From Caldalkalibacillus uzonensis (GTDB lineage Bacteria > Bacillota > Bacilli > Caldalkalibacillales > Caldalkalibacillaceae), in contig NZ_JAUSUQ010000008.1 of NCBI RefSeq assembly GCF_030814135.1, positions 62,001-126,000 on the forward strand: 64,000 bases of DNA, read 5' to 3'. Positions within the stretch are counted from its first letter, which is position 1, and every line of letters begins with the position of its first letter. The position numbers and the translations under genes are program-made. Below are positions 19,817 to 28,596 of this stretch, in pieces. The notes beneath the pieces were generated by a model. It was not told the origin of the DNA, searched no databases, and was given only the letters and a program-made list of their open reading frames with translations.

Positions 19817-19837
19817 GTCCCCCGTTCCGTCAACCCT

Positions 19838-19872
19838 GCCCTTTTCCTTACGGGAAAAGGGCTTCTTTAATA
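19838..19872 (+). terminator. Rho-independent terminator before the AI-2E permease gene
   Basis: GCCCTTTTCC and GGAAAAGGGC form a 10-bp perfect stem with a 5-base loop, followed by TTCTTTAAT. Confidence 0.8.
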
Positions 19873-19941
19873 CCGGAATGTATAACCAGCATGTGACTGC
19901 GCACACAATAAGCTTAATCACACCTCAAAGGAGAAGCGTCG

Positions 19942-21033
19942 ATGAGAACGTTTCTTTCGTTGCGTGGGTTGATTGCCACTGGTGTTATTGTGCTTAGTTT
20001 GATCATCCTGTATCTTCTGTTTCAGGTGGCCCCATATCTAAGCCCGGTGTTTCATTTGCTGGCCACGGTGTTCATCCCGCTCTTCTTAGCCATCATTATG
20101 GCCTATTTGTTACACCCAGTTGTGGAGATGCTCATGCGCCTTAAAATTAAACGATCCCTGGCTATTATCCTGATCTATATTTTCTTTTTTGGAGGCCTGT
20201 TTCTGGCCGGATGGCTTCTATTTCCCCTGCTAGCTCATCAGATCCGGGATCTGATGGCCCAGCTTCCTGCCGTCCAAAATCAGCTGATTGAGTGGTACCA
20301 CCTGTTTGACAGCCGGGTGGAACAGCTTCCCAGCGGCTTACATGAGGCCATAGATGACATTTTGCACAATTTTGAACAAAACATACGTCGCTGGGTGGAA
20401 GAAACGCTGCTTTCGCTTACCTCCTCACTGGGCCATTTTTTTATGTTGATGGTAGTTCCTTTTTTTACCTTTTACTTGTTAAATGATCTTGAAGGCATTC
20501 AGAAACGGCTGTTCCTGTTCATACCAAGATCAAAAAGGAAGATGGTGTTTCGCCTGTGGCGGGACATTGACAACTCCCTGGGAGAATACATACGCGGCCA
20601 GCTGATTGTCAGCTTCTTGGTAGGTGTTTTGGCAGTCAGCGGCTATTATTTGATCGGTTTGCCATATGCCTTATTTTTGGGGACAGTGGCGGGTGTGACC
20701 AACATCATCCCCTATTTTGGCCCCATTATCGGTACGGTGCTCAGCAGTTTTGTTGCCCTGGTCACTGATCCCAGCCTGATTGGCTGGGTGATCGGAGTCA
20801 ACATCGTCATTCAGATCTTAGAAGGCAATGTGATCAATCCTTACGTTGTGGGTAAAAGACTGCACATTCACCCTATGTTTATTATCTTGAGCTTGTTGGT
20901 CGGAGCAGAAGTGGGTGGCATGATTGGACTCCTCTTAGCCGTTCCTGTGTTTGTGATTATGAAAGTGATCGTGGTCAGCACGGTGTTGCATGTGCGGCGC
21001 TACCGCTCCATACAGAAGGTGGAGGACATGTGA
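19942..21033 (+). CDS. AI-2E family transporter (YrrI-like permease)
   Basis: A 363-residue polytopic protein with about eight hydrophobic segments. It has the family layout: two N-terminal TM pairs, a soluble amphipathic middle (about 95-145) and the C-terminal motif region TNIIPYFGPIIG. Members include the AI-2 exporter TqsA and Na+(Li+)/H+ antiporters; the substrate here cannot be read from sequence. AAAGGAGA at 19928-19935 supports ATG 19942. The gene lies directly before the alaS leader, as in B. subtilis. Confidence 0.88.
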   Translation: MRTFLSLRGLIATGVIVLSLIILYLLFQVAPYLSPVFHLLATVFIPLFLAIIMAYLLHPVVEMLMRLKIKRSLAIILIYIFFFGGLFLAGWLLFPLLAHQIRDLMAQLPAVQNQLIEWYHLFDSRVEQLPSGLHEAIDDILHNFEQNIRRWVEETLLSLTSSLGHFFMLMVVPFFTFYLLNDLEGIQKRLFLFIPRSKRKMVFRLWRDIDNSLGEYIRGQLIVSFLVGVLAVSGYYLIGLPYALFLGTVAGVTNIIPYFGPIIGTVLSSFVALVTDPSLIGWVIGVNIVIQILEGNVINPYVVGKRLHIHPMFIILSLLVGAEVGGMIGLLLAVPVFVIMKVIVVSTVLHVRRYRSIQKVEDM

Positions 21034-21053
21034 TCAAGTGGAGTGACCAAGCG

Positions 21054-21083
21054 TTGACAACTCCCCTGACAACTGGGTATAAT
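21054..21083 (+). promoter_or_regulatory. Sigma-A promoter of the alaS T-box leader
   Basis: TTGACA at 21054-21059 and TATAAT at 21078-21083, 18-base spacer. Confidence 0.85.
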
Positions 21084-21089
21084 GACCAC

Positions 21090-21412
21090 AAACAAAGATT
21101 GACAAGACGATGATGGAACGAAGTAGGTTAAGTTCCCCATACAGAGAGAAAGCTCCGGTGGTGTTCCTTGGCCAGTAAGGTCAGGGGCACCCAGGTTGAG
21201 AGAGCTTTTATGAGCGCCTTAACCGAAAGCCATTCCAGAGTGCAGCTAATCCCTGCCGGCCGGACCGTTACCCCGCCTGAGCGATACAAGAACAGCACAG
21301 CTGCAGTTGTTGGTTCGAGTCTGGAAGGCTGATCTTGTATAAGCAGGGTGGTACCGCGCAAGAGTTTCTCTTTCGTCCCTGATCACAAAGATCGGATGAA
21401 AGAGTTTTTTTA
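21090..21412 (+). promoter_or_regulatory. T-box riboswitch, alaS
   Basis: The T-box core AGGGTGGTACCGCG is at 21345-21357. The terminator stem CTCTTTCGTCC plus GATC pairs with GATC plus GGATGAAAGAG (21368-21404) and ends in seven Ts. Stem I closes with GGTTAAG (21125-21131) against CTTAACC, and the specifier GCC (Ala) at 21229-21231 follows GAAA and precedes A, the same geometry as in the hisS leader. Confidence 0.94.
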
Positions 21413-21461
21413 TTGCACTGTCTAATTCTGAACAAAATGAAACAGATAAGGAGGAACAAGC

Positions 21462-24104
21462 GTGAAACACTTAACTTCTGCTCAGATCAGAGAGATGTTT
21501 CTCACTTTTTTTAAGGAAAAAGGGCATAGCATAGAGCCCAGCGCCTCCCTGATTCCCCATGACGATCCGTCTCTGTTATGGATTAACTCTGGTGTGGCCA
21601 CACTTAAAAAATATTTTGACGGCCGAGTGATTCCTGACAACCCGCGTATCGTCAATTGCCAAAAGTCCATCCGCACCAATGATATTGAAAACGTGGGCAA
21701 GACGGCCCGCCACCATACCTTTTTTGAGATGCTTGGGAACTTTTCTATAGGCGACTACTTTAAAAAAGAGGCCATTCACTGGGCTTGGGAGTTTTTAACC
21801 GATCCCCGCTGGATCGGCTTTAACCCGGAGAAACTGTCGGTAACTATTCATCCGGAAGATGATGAGGCCTTTAACATCTGGCATAAAGACATTGGTCTCC
21901 CACAAAAACGGATTATCAGACTGGAAGAAAACTTCTGGGATATTGGCGAAGGTCCCTGCGGCCCTAACACGGAGATTTTTTATGACCGCGGGGAAGCATA
22001 TGGCAACGATCCGGATGATCCTGAGCTTTATCCCGGCGGGGAAAACGAGCGCTATCTGGAAATTTGGAACCTGGTCTTTTCTCAGTACAATCACAATCCG
22101 GACGGTTCCTATACCCCGTTGCCCAAGAAAAACATTGACACAGGCATGGGGCTGGAGCGGATGGCTTCTGTCTTACAAGAAGTGCCCACCAACTTTGACA
22201 CGGATCTGTTCCAGCCCATTATCCAAAAAACAGCAAAGTTGGCTGGCAAAGCGTATGGAAAAAACAGGGAAGATGATGTCGCCTTTAAAGTGATTGCCGA
22301 TCATGTGCGTACCGTGGCCTTTGCCATTGGAGATGGGGCTTTGCCTTCTAATGAAGGAAGGGGCTATGTGATCCGCCGTTTGTTAAGACGGGCGGTCCGC
22401 TATGGAAAAGTGCTGGGGATTAACAAGCCGTTTTTGTATCAGTTAACCCCGGTTGTGGGAGAGAATATGGGCTCCTTCTATTCAGAAGTCGTTGAAAAAG
22501 AGGAATTTATTTCCAATGTGGTTAAAACAGAAGAAGAACGTTTTCATGAAACGCTAAATGAGGGCTTGTCTATTTTGAGCAGTATGATTGAGGAGTTAAA
22601 AGCCAAAGGAGAAAAAAGGTTGTCCGGAAAGCAAGCTTTCACCCTCTACGACACCTACGGATTCCCGCTTGATTTAACCGAGGATTTTGCCGGAGAACAT
22701 GGCATTGAAGTGGACCGCGAAGGTTTTGACCGGGAAATGGAAGCTCAGCGGGAGCGGGCCCGGGCCGCGCGGCAGGAAGTGGACAGCATGCAGGTGCAAG
22801 GCGGCGTGCTGGGTGATTTTAAAGAGAAAAGTGAGTTTGTTGGCTATGACAAGCTGGAAACCCAAGCCAAAGTGCTGGCCCTTGTTGTGGATGATCAGTT
22901 TGTGGATATCGTTCCCAGCGGGCAAAGCTGCCAGATTATCCTGGATCAAACCCCGTTTTATGCCGAAAGCGGGGGGCAGGTGGCTGATAAAGGGGCACTG
23001 ATTGCAGACGGTCTGGAAGTACGTATTGAGGAAGTGCAAAAAGGCCCGGGCGGCCAGCATGTACATTGGGGAGAAGTAGTGCAAGGCTCCCTGACCAAAG
23101 GCAGTGTTGTGACCGCCAAGATTGATGAGGAGAAACGGGCGGCCATTGTCAAAAACCATACGGCTACCCACTTGCTGCACCAGGCTTTAAAAGATGTGCT
23201 GGGGGAACATGTCAATCAGGCCGGATCTTTGGTGGCACCGGACCGCTTACGGTTTGACTTTTCCCATTTCAGTGCCGTCAGTGCTGAAGAACTGCACCAG
23301 ATTGAATCTTTGGTGAATCAGTGCATTTGGCAGCATTTGCCGGTGGAAACCATGTACCGTTCGCTGGAGGAAGCGAAAGCCATGGGGGCCATGGCCTTGT
23401 TTGGTGAAAAATACGGTGAAACGGTACGAGTGGTGAAAGTGGGCGACTACAGCCTGGAATTGTGCGGCGGTTGCCATGTACGTAACACAGCGGAAATCGG
23501 TCTGTTCAAAATTGTCTCTGAGAGCGGTATTGGGGCTGGCACACGCCGGATCGAAGCGGTTACTGGCCAGTATGCTTACCAACATCTCAACCGTTTTCAG
23601 GCGCTCTTAACCGAGGCAGCTGCCAAACTGAAAACAAAACTGGACGCGGTTCCGGCCCGGATTGAAGCTTTGCACCATCAGTTGAAAGAACTGGAGCGGG
23701 AAAATGAAGCTCTGAAGGGTAAGCTGGCCAAGCTCGAAGCTTCCCGCTTGTTAGACCAGGTACAAGAGGTAGATGACGTTCCTGTTTTGGCCGCCAAGGT
23801 ATCAGCTGCTGGCATGGATGATCTGCGCACCCGGGTGGACAACCTCAAACAAAAACTGGGCTCTGCTGTCATTGTTCTGGGAGCCAGCGTGGAGGGCAAA
23901 GCCATGATTGTGGCCGGAGTAACCAAAGATTTGGTGGATAAGGGTTACCATGCCGGAAAATTAGTGAAGGAAGTCGCCTCTATCTGTGGCGGCGGAGGAG
24001 GGGGACGCCCGGACATGGCCCAAGCAGGGGGCAAAGATCCCCATAAACTGGACGAAGCCGTAAAAACTGTGCCGGAATTGGTTAAATCTGTTTTACAAAG
24101 CTAA
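21462..24104 (+). CDS. alaS: Alanyl-tRNA synthetase
   Basis: Class II synthetase charging tRNA-Ala, 880 residues (B. subtilis 878). It has the N-terminal catalytic core ([19 protein letters not shown]), an editing domain with zinc-type motif HTATHLLH near 566-573 and CGGCH near 668, a coiled-coil stretch (about 715-765) and a Gly-rich C-Ala domain ending in a [12 protein letters not shown]-type sequence. The start is GTG 21462 with AAGGAGG at 21450-21456. Expressed from the upstream T-box; followed by ireB. Confidence 0.97.
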   Translation: MKHLTSAQIREMFLTFFKEKGHSIEPSASLIPHDDPSLLWINSGVATLKKYFDGRVIPDNPRIVNCQKSIRTNDIENVGKTARHHTFFEMLGNFSIGDYFKKEAIHWAWEFLTDPRWIGFNPEKLSVTIHPEDDEAFNIWHKDIGLPQKRIIRLEENFWDIGEGPCGPNTEIFYDRGEAYGNDPDDPELYPGGENERYLEIWNLVFSQYNHNPDGSYTPLPKKNIDTGMGLERMASVLQEVPTNFDTDLFQPIIQKTAKLAGKAYGKNREDDVAFKVIADHVRTVAFAIGDGALPSNEGRGYVIRRLLRRAVRYGKVLGINKPFLYQLTPVVGENMGSFYSEVVEKEEFISNVVKTEEERFHETLNEGLSILSSMIEELKAKGEKRLSGKQAFTLYDTYGFPLDLTEDFAGEHGIEVDREGFDREMEAQRERARAARQEVDSMQVQGGVLGDFKEKSEFVGYDKLETQAKVLALVVDDQFVDIVPSGQSCQIILDQTPFYAESGGQVADKGALIADGLEVRIEEVQKGPGGQHVHWGEVVQGSLTKGSVVTAKIDEEKRAAIVKNHTATHLLHQALKDVLGEHVNQAGSLVAPDRLRFDFSHFSAVSAEELHQIESLVNQCIWQHLPVETMYRSLEEAKAMGAMALFGEKYGETVRVVKVGDYSLELCGGCHVRNTAEIGLFKIVSESGIGAGTRRIEAVTGQYAYQHLNRFQALLTEAAAKLKTKLDAVPARIEALHHQLKELERENEALKGKLAKLEASRLLDQVQEVDDVPVLAAKVSAAGMDDLRTRVDNLKQKLGSAVIVLGASVEGKAMIVAGVTKDLVDKGYHAGKLVKEVASICGGGGGGRPDMAQAGGKDPHKLDEAVKTVPELVKSVLQS

Positions 24105-24170
24105 GTTTTAGAGTACAATAGAAAGTAAGTGAGACTGTTGTCCGGACAATGATGCTGGAGGAAATGGGGG

Positions 24171-24452
24171 ATGAAGATGGGCTCCATGGACCGTACCATG
24201 AAATTCAACGTAAAAGGGGAGAAGATGGAGGTTGACCCGAAGGATGTGCTGTTAACCGTCTACCGCTCCCTCGAGGAAAAAGGTTATCATCCCATTAACC
24301 AGATTGTGGGGTATCTCCTTTCCGGAGACCCCGCTTATATTCCCAGGCATAACAATGCCCGCAGCCTGATTCGCAAACTGGAACGGGATGAATTGATTGA
24401 GGAGCTTGTCAAGGCCTATCTGGATCACTACCGGGAGGAGTTAAAGGGCTAG
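24171..24452 (+). CDS. IreB family regulatory phosphoprotein (UPF0297/YrzL)
   Basis: A 93-residue protein with the conserved family core [19 protein letters not shown] and [14 protein letters not shown]. In Enterococcus, IreB is a substrate of the Ser/Thr kinase IreK linked to cell-wall stress; this assignment is by family only. In-frame ATGs at 24171, 24177 and 24186 are possible; GGAGG at 24157-24161 favours the first. alaS-ireB-ruvX-DUF1292-mltG is a conserved Firmicute order. Confidence 0.93.
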   Translation: MKMGSMDRTMKFNVKGEKMEVDPKDVLLTVYRSLEEKGYHPINQIVGYLLSGDPAYIPRHNNARSLIRKLERDELIEELVKAYLDHYREELKG

Positions 24453-24527
24453 ACTGTACAAAGCTGAGGCCGGGCAGACAAGAGTCTACCGGCCGGCAAC
24501 TGAGAGTGAGATGTGAGGAGCGAAAAT

Positions 24528-24941
24528 GTGCGGTTAATGGGCTTGGATGTTGGACAAAAAACAATCGGTGTCAGTATAAGTGATGAGCTGGGCTGGACAG
24601 CTCAGGGGCTTGAAGTGATCAAACGGACAAATTTAGAGCAGGATTTGGCCCGCTTAGAGGATTTGATCGGCCAATACCAGGTGAGTCAAATCATCGTTGG
24701 GCTCCCCAAAAATATGGATGGCACCATCGGGCAAACCGGGGTGCTCTGTCAAGCTTTTGCCCAAGCGTTGCAAGCAAAAACTGGCTTGCCGGTTAAGATG
24801 TGGGATGAGCGCTTGTCAACCCAGTCGGCTGAACGGATTCTTCTTGCTGCAGATATGAGCCGCAAAAAAAGAAAGCAAGTGATCGACAAAATGGCGGCCG
24901 TGATTATATTGCAAAGTTATCTGGATGCCCACACTAAATAA
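24528..24941 (+). CDS. ruvX: Putative pre-16S rRNA nuclease/Holliday junction resolvase YqgF (RuvX)
   Basis: RNase H-fold protein of 137 residues with GLDVGQKTIGVSISDELGWTAQG at the N-terminus (first acidic residue in GLD), GLPKNMDGTIG, and the DERLST motif near residue 98. The family is linked to 16S rRNA 5'-end maturation and was earlier proposed as a resolvase. GTG 24528 with GAGGAG at 24515-24520 gives the standard MRLMGLDVG start; the in-frame GTG at 24513 is upstream of that ribosome-binding site. Confidence 0.92.
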   Translation: MRLMGLDVGQKTIGVSISDELGWTAQGLEVIKRTNLEQDLARLEDLIGQYQVSQIIVGLPKNMDGTIGQTGVLCQAFAQALQAKTGLPVKMWDERLSTQSAERILLAADMSRKKRKQVIDKMAAVIILQSYLDAHTK

Positions 24942-24955
24942 AAAGAGGTGTTACA

Positions 24956-25279
24956 ATGATTAAAGGTCGTGAAGAGGAAGAACGCATTATTATCCCTGAT
25001 GAAGAGGGAAAAGAAGAAGTGTTTAACGTCTTGTGCAAATTTGATGTCGAACAGACTGGCAAACAGTATATTTTATTGGTTCCCGCTGACCAGGAGGAAG
25101 ACCCGGAAGTGGAGGAACAAGAAGTGTATGCCTTCCGGTACGAAGAGACCAGGGAAACTGACGGAGGCCGGGAACGCATCAACCTTTACCTGATCGAAGA
25201 TGATGAAGAGTGGAACATTGTGGAATCCACCTTTCAAACCCTGGTTGAGGAAGAGGAACTGGATGGCGACATTCACTGA
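24956..25279 (+). CDS. DUF1292 family protein (YrzB-like)
   Basis: A very acidic 107-residue protein (IIIPDEEGKEEVFNVL, EEWNIVESTFQTL). The family is widespread in Firmicutes in this exact position between ruvX and mltG; its function is not established. AGAGGTG precedes the ATG by about 7 bases. Confidence 0.88.
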   Translation: MIKGREEEERIIIPDEEGKEEVFNVLCKFDVEQTGKQYILLVPADQEEDPEVEEQEVYAFRYEETRETDGGRERINLYLIEDDEEWNIVESTFQTLVEEEELDGDIH

Positions 25280-25335
25280 ATGAGTGTCTGTCCAGAGGGT
25301 GGCATTCACGTGTTGGCTCCCCGGTAGCAAGATAA

Positions 25336-25374
25336 GAAGACCATCAGGTTGTTGTGATGGTTTTCTTTTTTTGA
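25336..25374 (+). terminator. Rho-independent terminator before mltG
   Basis: GAAGACCATCA pairs with TGATGGTTTTC (10-11 bp, loop GGTTGTTG) and is followed by a run of seven Ts. Confidence 0.85.
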
Positions 25375-25376
25375 TG

Positions 25377-25382
25377 TATAAT
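25377..25382 (+). promoter_or_regulatory. -10 element of the mltG promoter
   Basis: A perfect TATAAT lies 26 bases before the mltG start, just after the terminator. The best -35 (TTGTGA at 25352) has a long 19-base spacer and lies inside the terminator stem. Confidence 0.5.
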
Positions 25383-25407
25383 AGTCAGAGAAACGGGAGG
25401 GGTGCCC

Positions 25408-26619
25408 ATGACTGAAGAACAGAAAAGGCGGGCTGAAGAGCAGCGTGGCGAAGCAATGGAAACGAACGAAACAGCAACTGACCAGCCTGAAACGAAGCCA
25501 AGCGGAGTACGGGAGGAAAAAGAGCAGCAGGAAGTGGAATACGAGGAAGTGAAGGCTGCCTCTCCGCTGAAAGTGGTGCTGATTACCCTCGGTGTCATTC
25601 TCCTGCTTGTGGCCAGTGCTGCCGCAGTGGGGGGCTTATATCTGTACAGCCAGCTGCAGCCTGTCGACCCCGCCGCCGAAGATGAAGTGCTCGAGGTTGA
25701 GATCCCAATGGGCTCGTCCACGGCACGGATTGCTCAAATTTTACATGAGCAAGGCCTGATTAAAAATGAAAAGCTGTTTTATTTTTACGTGCGTTATTTG
25801 GGCGTGAGTGATTTCCAGGCGGGTCAGTATCAGCTTTCTCCCAGCATGTCTGCCGGGGAGATCATTAAGGAATTGCAAGAAGGACGCCTGCACCGAGAAA
25901 CCCTGCGCTTTACCATACCGGAAGGGTTAACAGTCGAGGAGACGGCTCAGCGTTTGGAAGAGCAGGGTGTGGTTGATGCCGATCGCTTTTTGCAGGTGGT
26001 GAACAATGGAGATTTTAGTGAATTTTCCTTTGTCCAGGACATCCCTGAAGCAGAAGACCGCAAGTACCGCCTGGAGGGATTCTTGTACCCTGAAACATAT
26101 GAAGTGTATAAGGGAACCACGGAAGAAGACATTGTGCGCCTCCTTTTGGAACAGTTTGAAAAAGTGTTCAAAGAGGAATGGCATGGTGCCTTGGAAGAAC
26201 ACGGGATGACAGTGTATGAAGCTGTCACGCTGGCCTCTATTATCGAGCGGGAGACTGTTGTGGATGAAGAACGGAAAAAGATCTCCGGCGTTCTTCATAA
26301 CCGGCTTGAAGAGGGAATGTTATTACAGGCTGATGCCACTGTGTTATATGCGTTAGGTGAACATAAGGAAAGAGTGTTATATCAGGATTTGGAAGTGGAC
26401 AACCCCTATAACACTTATAAGTATCCCGGGCTGCCCCCCGGTCCGATTGCGAGTCCGGGTCTTCCATCCCTTGAAGCAGCCATCTTTCCTGCTAAGCATG
26501 ATTACTTATTTTATGTCACTAAAAAAGATGGCAGCGGGACTCATTATTTTTCTAAAACCTATGCTGAGCATCGTCAGTACGACGAAAAAAGCCGGCGTCA
26601 TCTTGACCAGGCTGACTGA
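25408..26619 (+). CDS. mltG: Endolytic transglycosylase MltG (YceG family)
   Basis: Membrane-anchored lytic transglycosylase that cuts nascent glycan strands. The 403 residues start with a long acidic cytoplasmic region (about 1-52) and one TM helix (about 55-80), followed by a LysM-like part and the YceG domain. The catalytic Glu is at about 280 in LASIIERET, followed by the conserved VLHNRLEEGMLLQADATV. GGGAGGGG at 25395-25402 supports ATG 25408 over the GTG at 25402. The acidic tail is longer than usual. Confidence 0.93.
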   Translation: MTEEQKRRAEEQRGEAMETNETATDQPETKPSGVREEKEQQEVEYEEVKAASPLKVVLITLGVILLLVASAAAVGGLYLYSQLQPVDPAAEDEVLEVEIPMGSSTARIAQILHEQGLIKNEKLFYFYVRYLGVSDFQAGQYQLSPSMSAGEIIKELQEGRLHRETLRFTIPEGLTVEETAQRLEEQGVVDADRFLQVVNNGDFSEFSFVQDIPEAEDRKYRLEGFLYPETYEVYKGTTEEDIVRLLLEQFEKVFKEEWHGALEEHGMTVYEAVTLASIIERETVVDEERKKISGVLHNRLEEGMLLQADATVLYALGEHKERVLYQDLEVDNPYNTYKYPGLPPGPIASPGLPSLEAAIFPAKHDYLFYVTKKDGSGTHYFSKTYAEHRQYDEKSRRHLDQAD

Positions 26620-26634
26620 GGAGAAAAAGAGCAA

Positions 26635-27291
26635 ATGGTAATTGATGCAAACTTGAAAGCCTATCTTCAGCAGTTGACACCGCTTGATGATCCCCTTTTG
26701 GCTGAAATGGAGGCCGTAGCTCAAGAAAAAGGGATTCCTATTATTGAGCGCCCTTCCATTAAGTTAATACGAGTACTCTTACACACAAAATCAACCGTCC
26801 GGCGTATTTTGGAAATTGGAACAGCCATCGGCTACTCTGCCATCTGGCTGGCCCAGTCTGCACCGGACGCTCATGTTGATACGATTGAAAAAGATAAGCA
26901 ACGGGTGGTACAGGCCCGTTCCTATATTGAGCGGGCAGGACTGGCCCAAAGAATCAGTGTTCATCATGCTGATGCCAAAACGTATGCACAACAGCTCCAA
27001 CATCGGTATGATTGTATTTTTATTGACGCAGCCAAGGGGCAATACCGTCTCTTGTTCGAACAATACGCCACCAGATTAAACGACGGTGGCCTGATCATCT
27101 CGGACAATGTGTTTTTTCGGGGGGATGTGGCCGCTGAACAAATTCAAAATAAGCGTTTTCGTTCCCTGGTCAATAAATTAAAAGCTTACAACCAATGGCT
27201 GGCTGAACACCCCCGGTTTGAAACCAGTTTTGTGCCTATTGGTGACGGATTGGCCATCAGCAAGCTTAAAGCCGAATCACCTGAGAACTGA
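26635..27291 (+). CDS. trmR: tRNA 5-hydroxyuridine methyltransferase / O-methyltransferase (TrmR, YrrM)
   Basis: SAM-dependent O-methyltransferase of 218 residues with motif I ILEIGTAIGYS at 58-68, acidic motif II (DTIEKDK) and YDCIFIDAAKGQY. B. subtilis YrrM/TrmR makes 5-methoxyuridine at tRNA position 34; identification rests on similarity and on its place after mltG. The ribosome-binding site GAGGAGA at 26618-26624 straddles the mltG stop. Confidence 0.88.
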   Translation: MVIDANLKAYLQQLTPLDDPLLAEMEAVAQEKGIPIIERPSIKLIRVLLHTKSTVRRILEIGTAIGYSAIWLAQSAPDAHVDTIEKDKQRVVQARSYIERAGLAQRISVHHADAKTYAQQLQHRYDCIFIDAAKGQYRLLFEQYATRLNDGGLIISDNVFFRGDVAAEQIQNKRFRSLVNKLKAYNQWLAEHPRFETSFVPIGDGLAISKLKAESPEN

Positions 27292-27314
27292 CTGATGAGG
27301 GAAGGAGATAGCAC

Positions 27315-27956
27315 ATGGTAAAGCCTGTTGTGATTGGTGTGGCCGGTGGATCTGGCTCAGGCAAAACGACGGTAGCCAGTGAGATTTTTCGCGCTTTTCC
27401 AGACCAGTCCATCTTAATCTTGGAACAGGATGCCTATTACAAGGATCAATCTCACCTGCCTTTTGAAGAAAGAATTAAAACCAATTATGACCACCCGCTT
27501 GCTTTTGATCATGATTTGCTGGTTGAACATTTGGACCGTTTGTTGAACTACGAGGCTATCGACAAGCCGGTATATGATTATACCCGGCATACCCGGGCCA
27601 AAGAGACTGTCCGTGTAGAACCCAAGAATGTGATCATCCTTGAAGGCATATTAGTATTAGAGGACAGACGCTTAAGAGAGCGGATGGATATCAAGGTGTT
27701 TGTGGATACTGATGCCGATGTAAGAATCATACGCCGTCTGATGAGGGATATTAAGGAGCGAGGCCGGACTATTGACTCGGTAGTTGAGCAATATTTGCAA
27801 GTGGTCAGACCCATGCACAACCAGTTTATTGAACCAACCAAAAAATATGCAGATATCATCATTCCGGAGGGTGGCGAAAACCAAGTAGCCATAGATCTGA
27901 TGGTTACCAAAATAAAAACCATTTTACAGGAGCATGATTTGATTCAGACTCCATAA
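27315..27956 (+). CDS. udk: Uridine/cytidine kinase
   Basis: Phosphorylates uridine and cytidine in pyrimidine salvage. The 213 residues show Walker A GGSGSGKT at 11-18, [21 protein letters not shown], the lid region ([12 protein letters not shown]) and a [11 protein letters not shown]-type C-terminus. GGAAGGAGA precedes the ATG. Directly after trmR; the peptidase genes yrrN-yrrO found between them in B. subtilis are absent. Confidence 0.96.
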   Translation: MVKPVVIGVAGGSGSGKTTVASEIFRAFPDQSILILEQDAYYKDQSHLPFEERIKTNYDHPLAFDHDLLVEHLDRLLNYEAIDKPVYDYTRHTRAKETVRVEPKNVIILEGILVLEDRRLRERMDIKVFVDTDADVRIIRRLMRDIKERGRTIDSVVEQYLQVVRPMHNQFIEPTKKYADIIIPEGGENQVAIDLMVTKIKTILQEHDLIQTP

Positions 27957-27978
27957 CAACTAAAGGGGGAAGACGAGT

Positions 27979-28455
27979 ATGGCGGAAAAAGAAACGCTTG
28001 TCACGGAAGAAGGTTTGCAAAAGTTAAAGGATGAATTGGACTATTTGATTACTGTCAAGCGGCCGGAAGTTGTGGAAAAGATTAAAATTGCCCGCAGTTA
28101 CGGAGACTTGAGTGAGAACTCGGAGTATGATGCGGCACGGGATGAACAAGCTTTTGTGGAGTCACGCATTCAGCAGTTGCAGAAAATGATTCGCAACGCC
28201 AAAATTATTGACACTTCCCAATATGATGGAGATGTGGTTACCGTCGGAAAAACGGTGGTGTTTCAGGAACTGCCGGACGGTGAACAGGAGGAATATACGA
28301 TTGTGGGCCGCACTGAAGCGGACCCCTTGTCAGGCAAGATTTCCAATGATTCCCCCATGGCCAAGGGCTTGCTGGGCAAAAGAGTGGGAGATACAGTCAC
28401 GATTCATACGCCTGGAGGGGATATTGAGGTTAAGATTTTAGAAATAAGAGTGTAG
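27979..28455 (+). CDS. greA: Transcription elongation factor GreA
   Basis: Stimulates transcript cleavage in backtracked RNA polymerase. The 158 residues have the N-terminal coiled coil (about 10-75, with acidic tip [18 protein letters not shown]) and a C-terminal FKBP-like domain with [31 protein letters not shown] precedes the ATG; 22 bases after udk. Confidence 0.96.
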   Translation: MAEKETLVTEEGLQKLKDELDYLITVKRPEVVEKIKIARSYGDLSENSEYDAARDEQAFVESRIQQLQKMIRNAKIIDTSQYDGDVVTVGKTVVFQELPDGEQEEYTIVGRTEADPLSGKISNDSPMAKGLLGKRVGDTVTIHTPGGDIEVKILEIRV

Positions 28456-28514
28456 TCCGTTGGCCCGTAATAAGTAAGTGATTATATCAAGTGTCAATCA
28501 AGCAGTGATTTTGT

Positions 28515-28548
28515 AAACGTCAGGTTTATGCCTGACGTTTTTTTTTGT
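28515..28548 (+). terminator. Rho-independent terminator after greA
   Basis: AAACGTCAGG and CCTGACGTTT form a 10-bp perfect stem around TTTATG, followed by a T run. Confidence 0.92.
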
Positions 28549-28596
28549 TCTTTCCTGTCCAAAATGGGAGTAGAGCGATGTTCAAGGGGGAGTATA

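Noticed and set aside
19597-19896. 99-residue frame overlapping the small basic membrane protein gene
   Set aside because: It runs over the better-supported 63-residue gene and the following terminator, and its composition is unlike a real protein.
28528-28596. Upstream extension of the penicillin-binding protein (23 residues)
   Set aside because: It begins inside the greA terminator; the ATG at 28597 has the proper ribosome-binding site.
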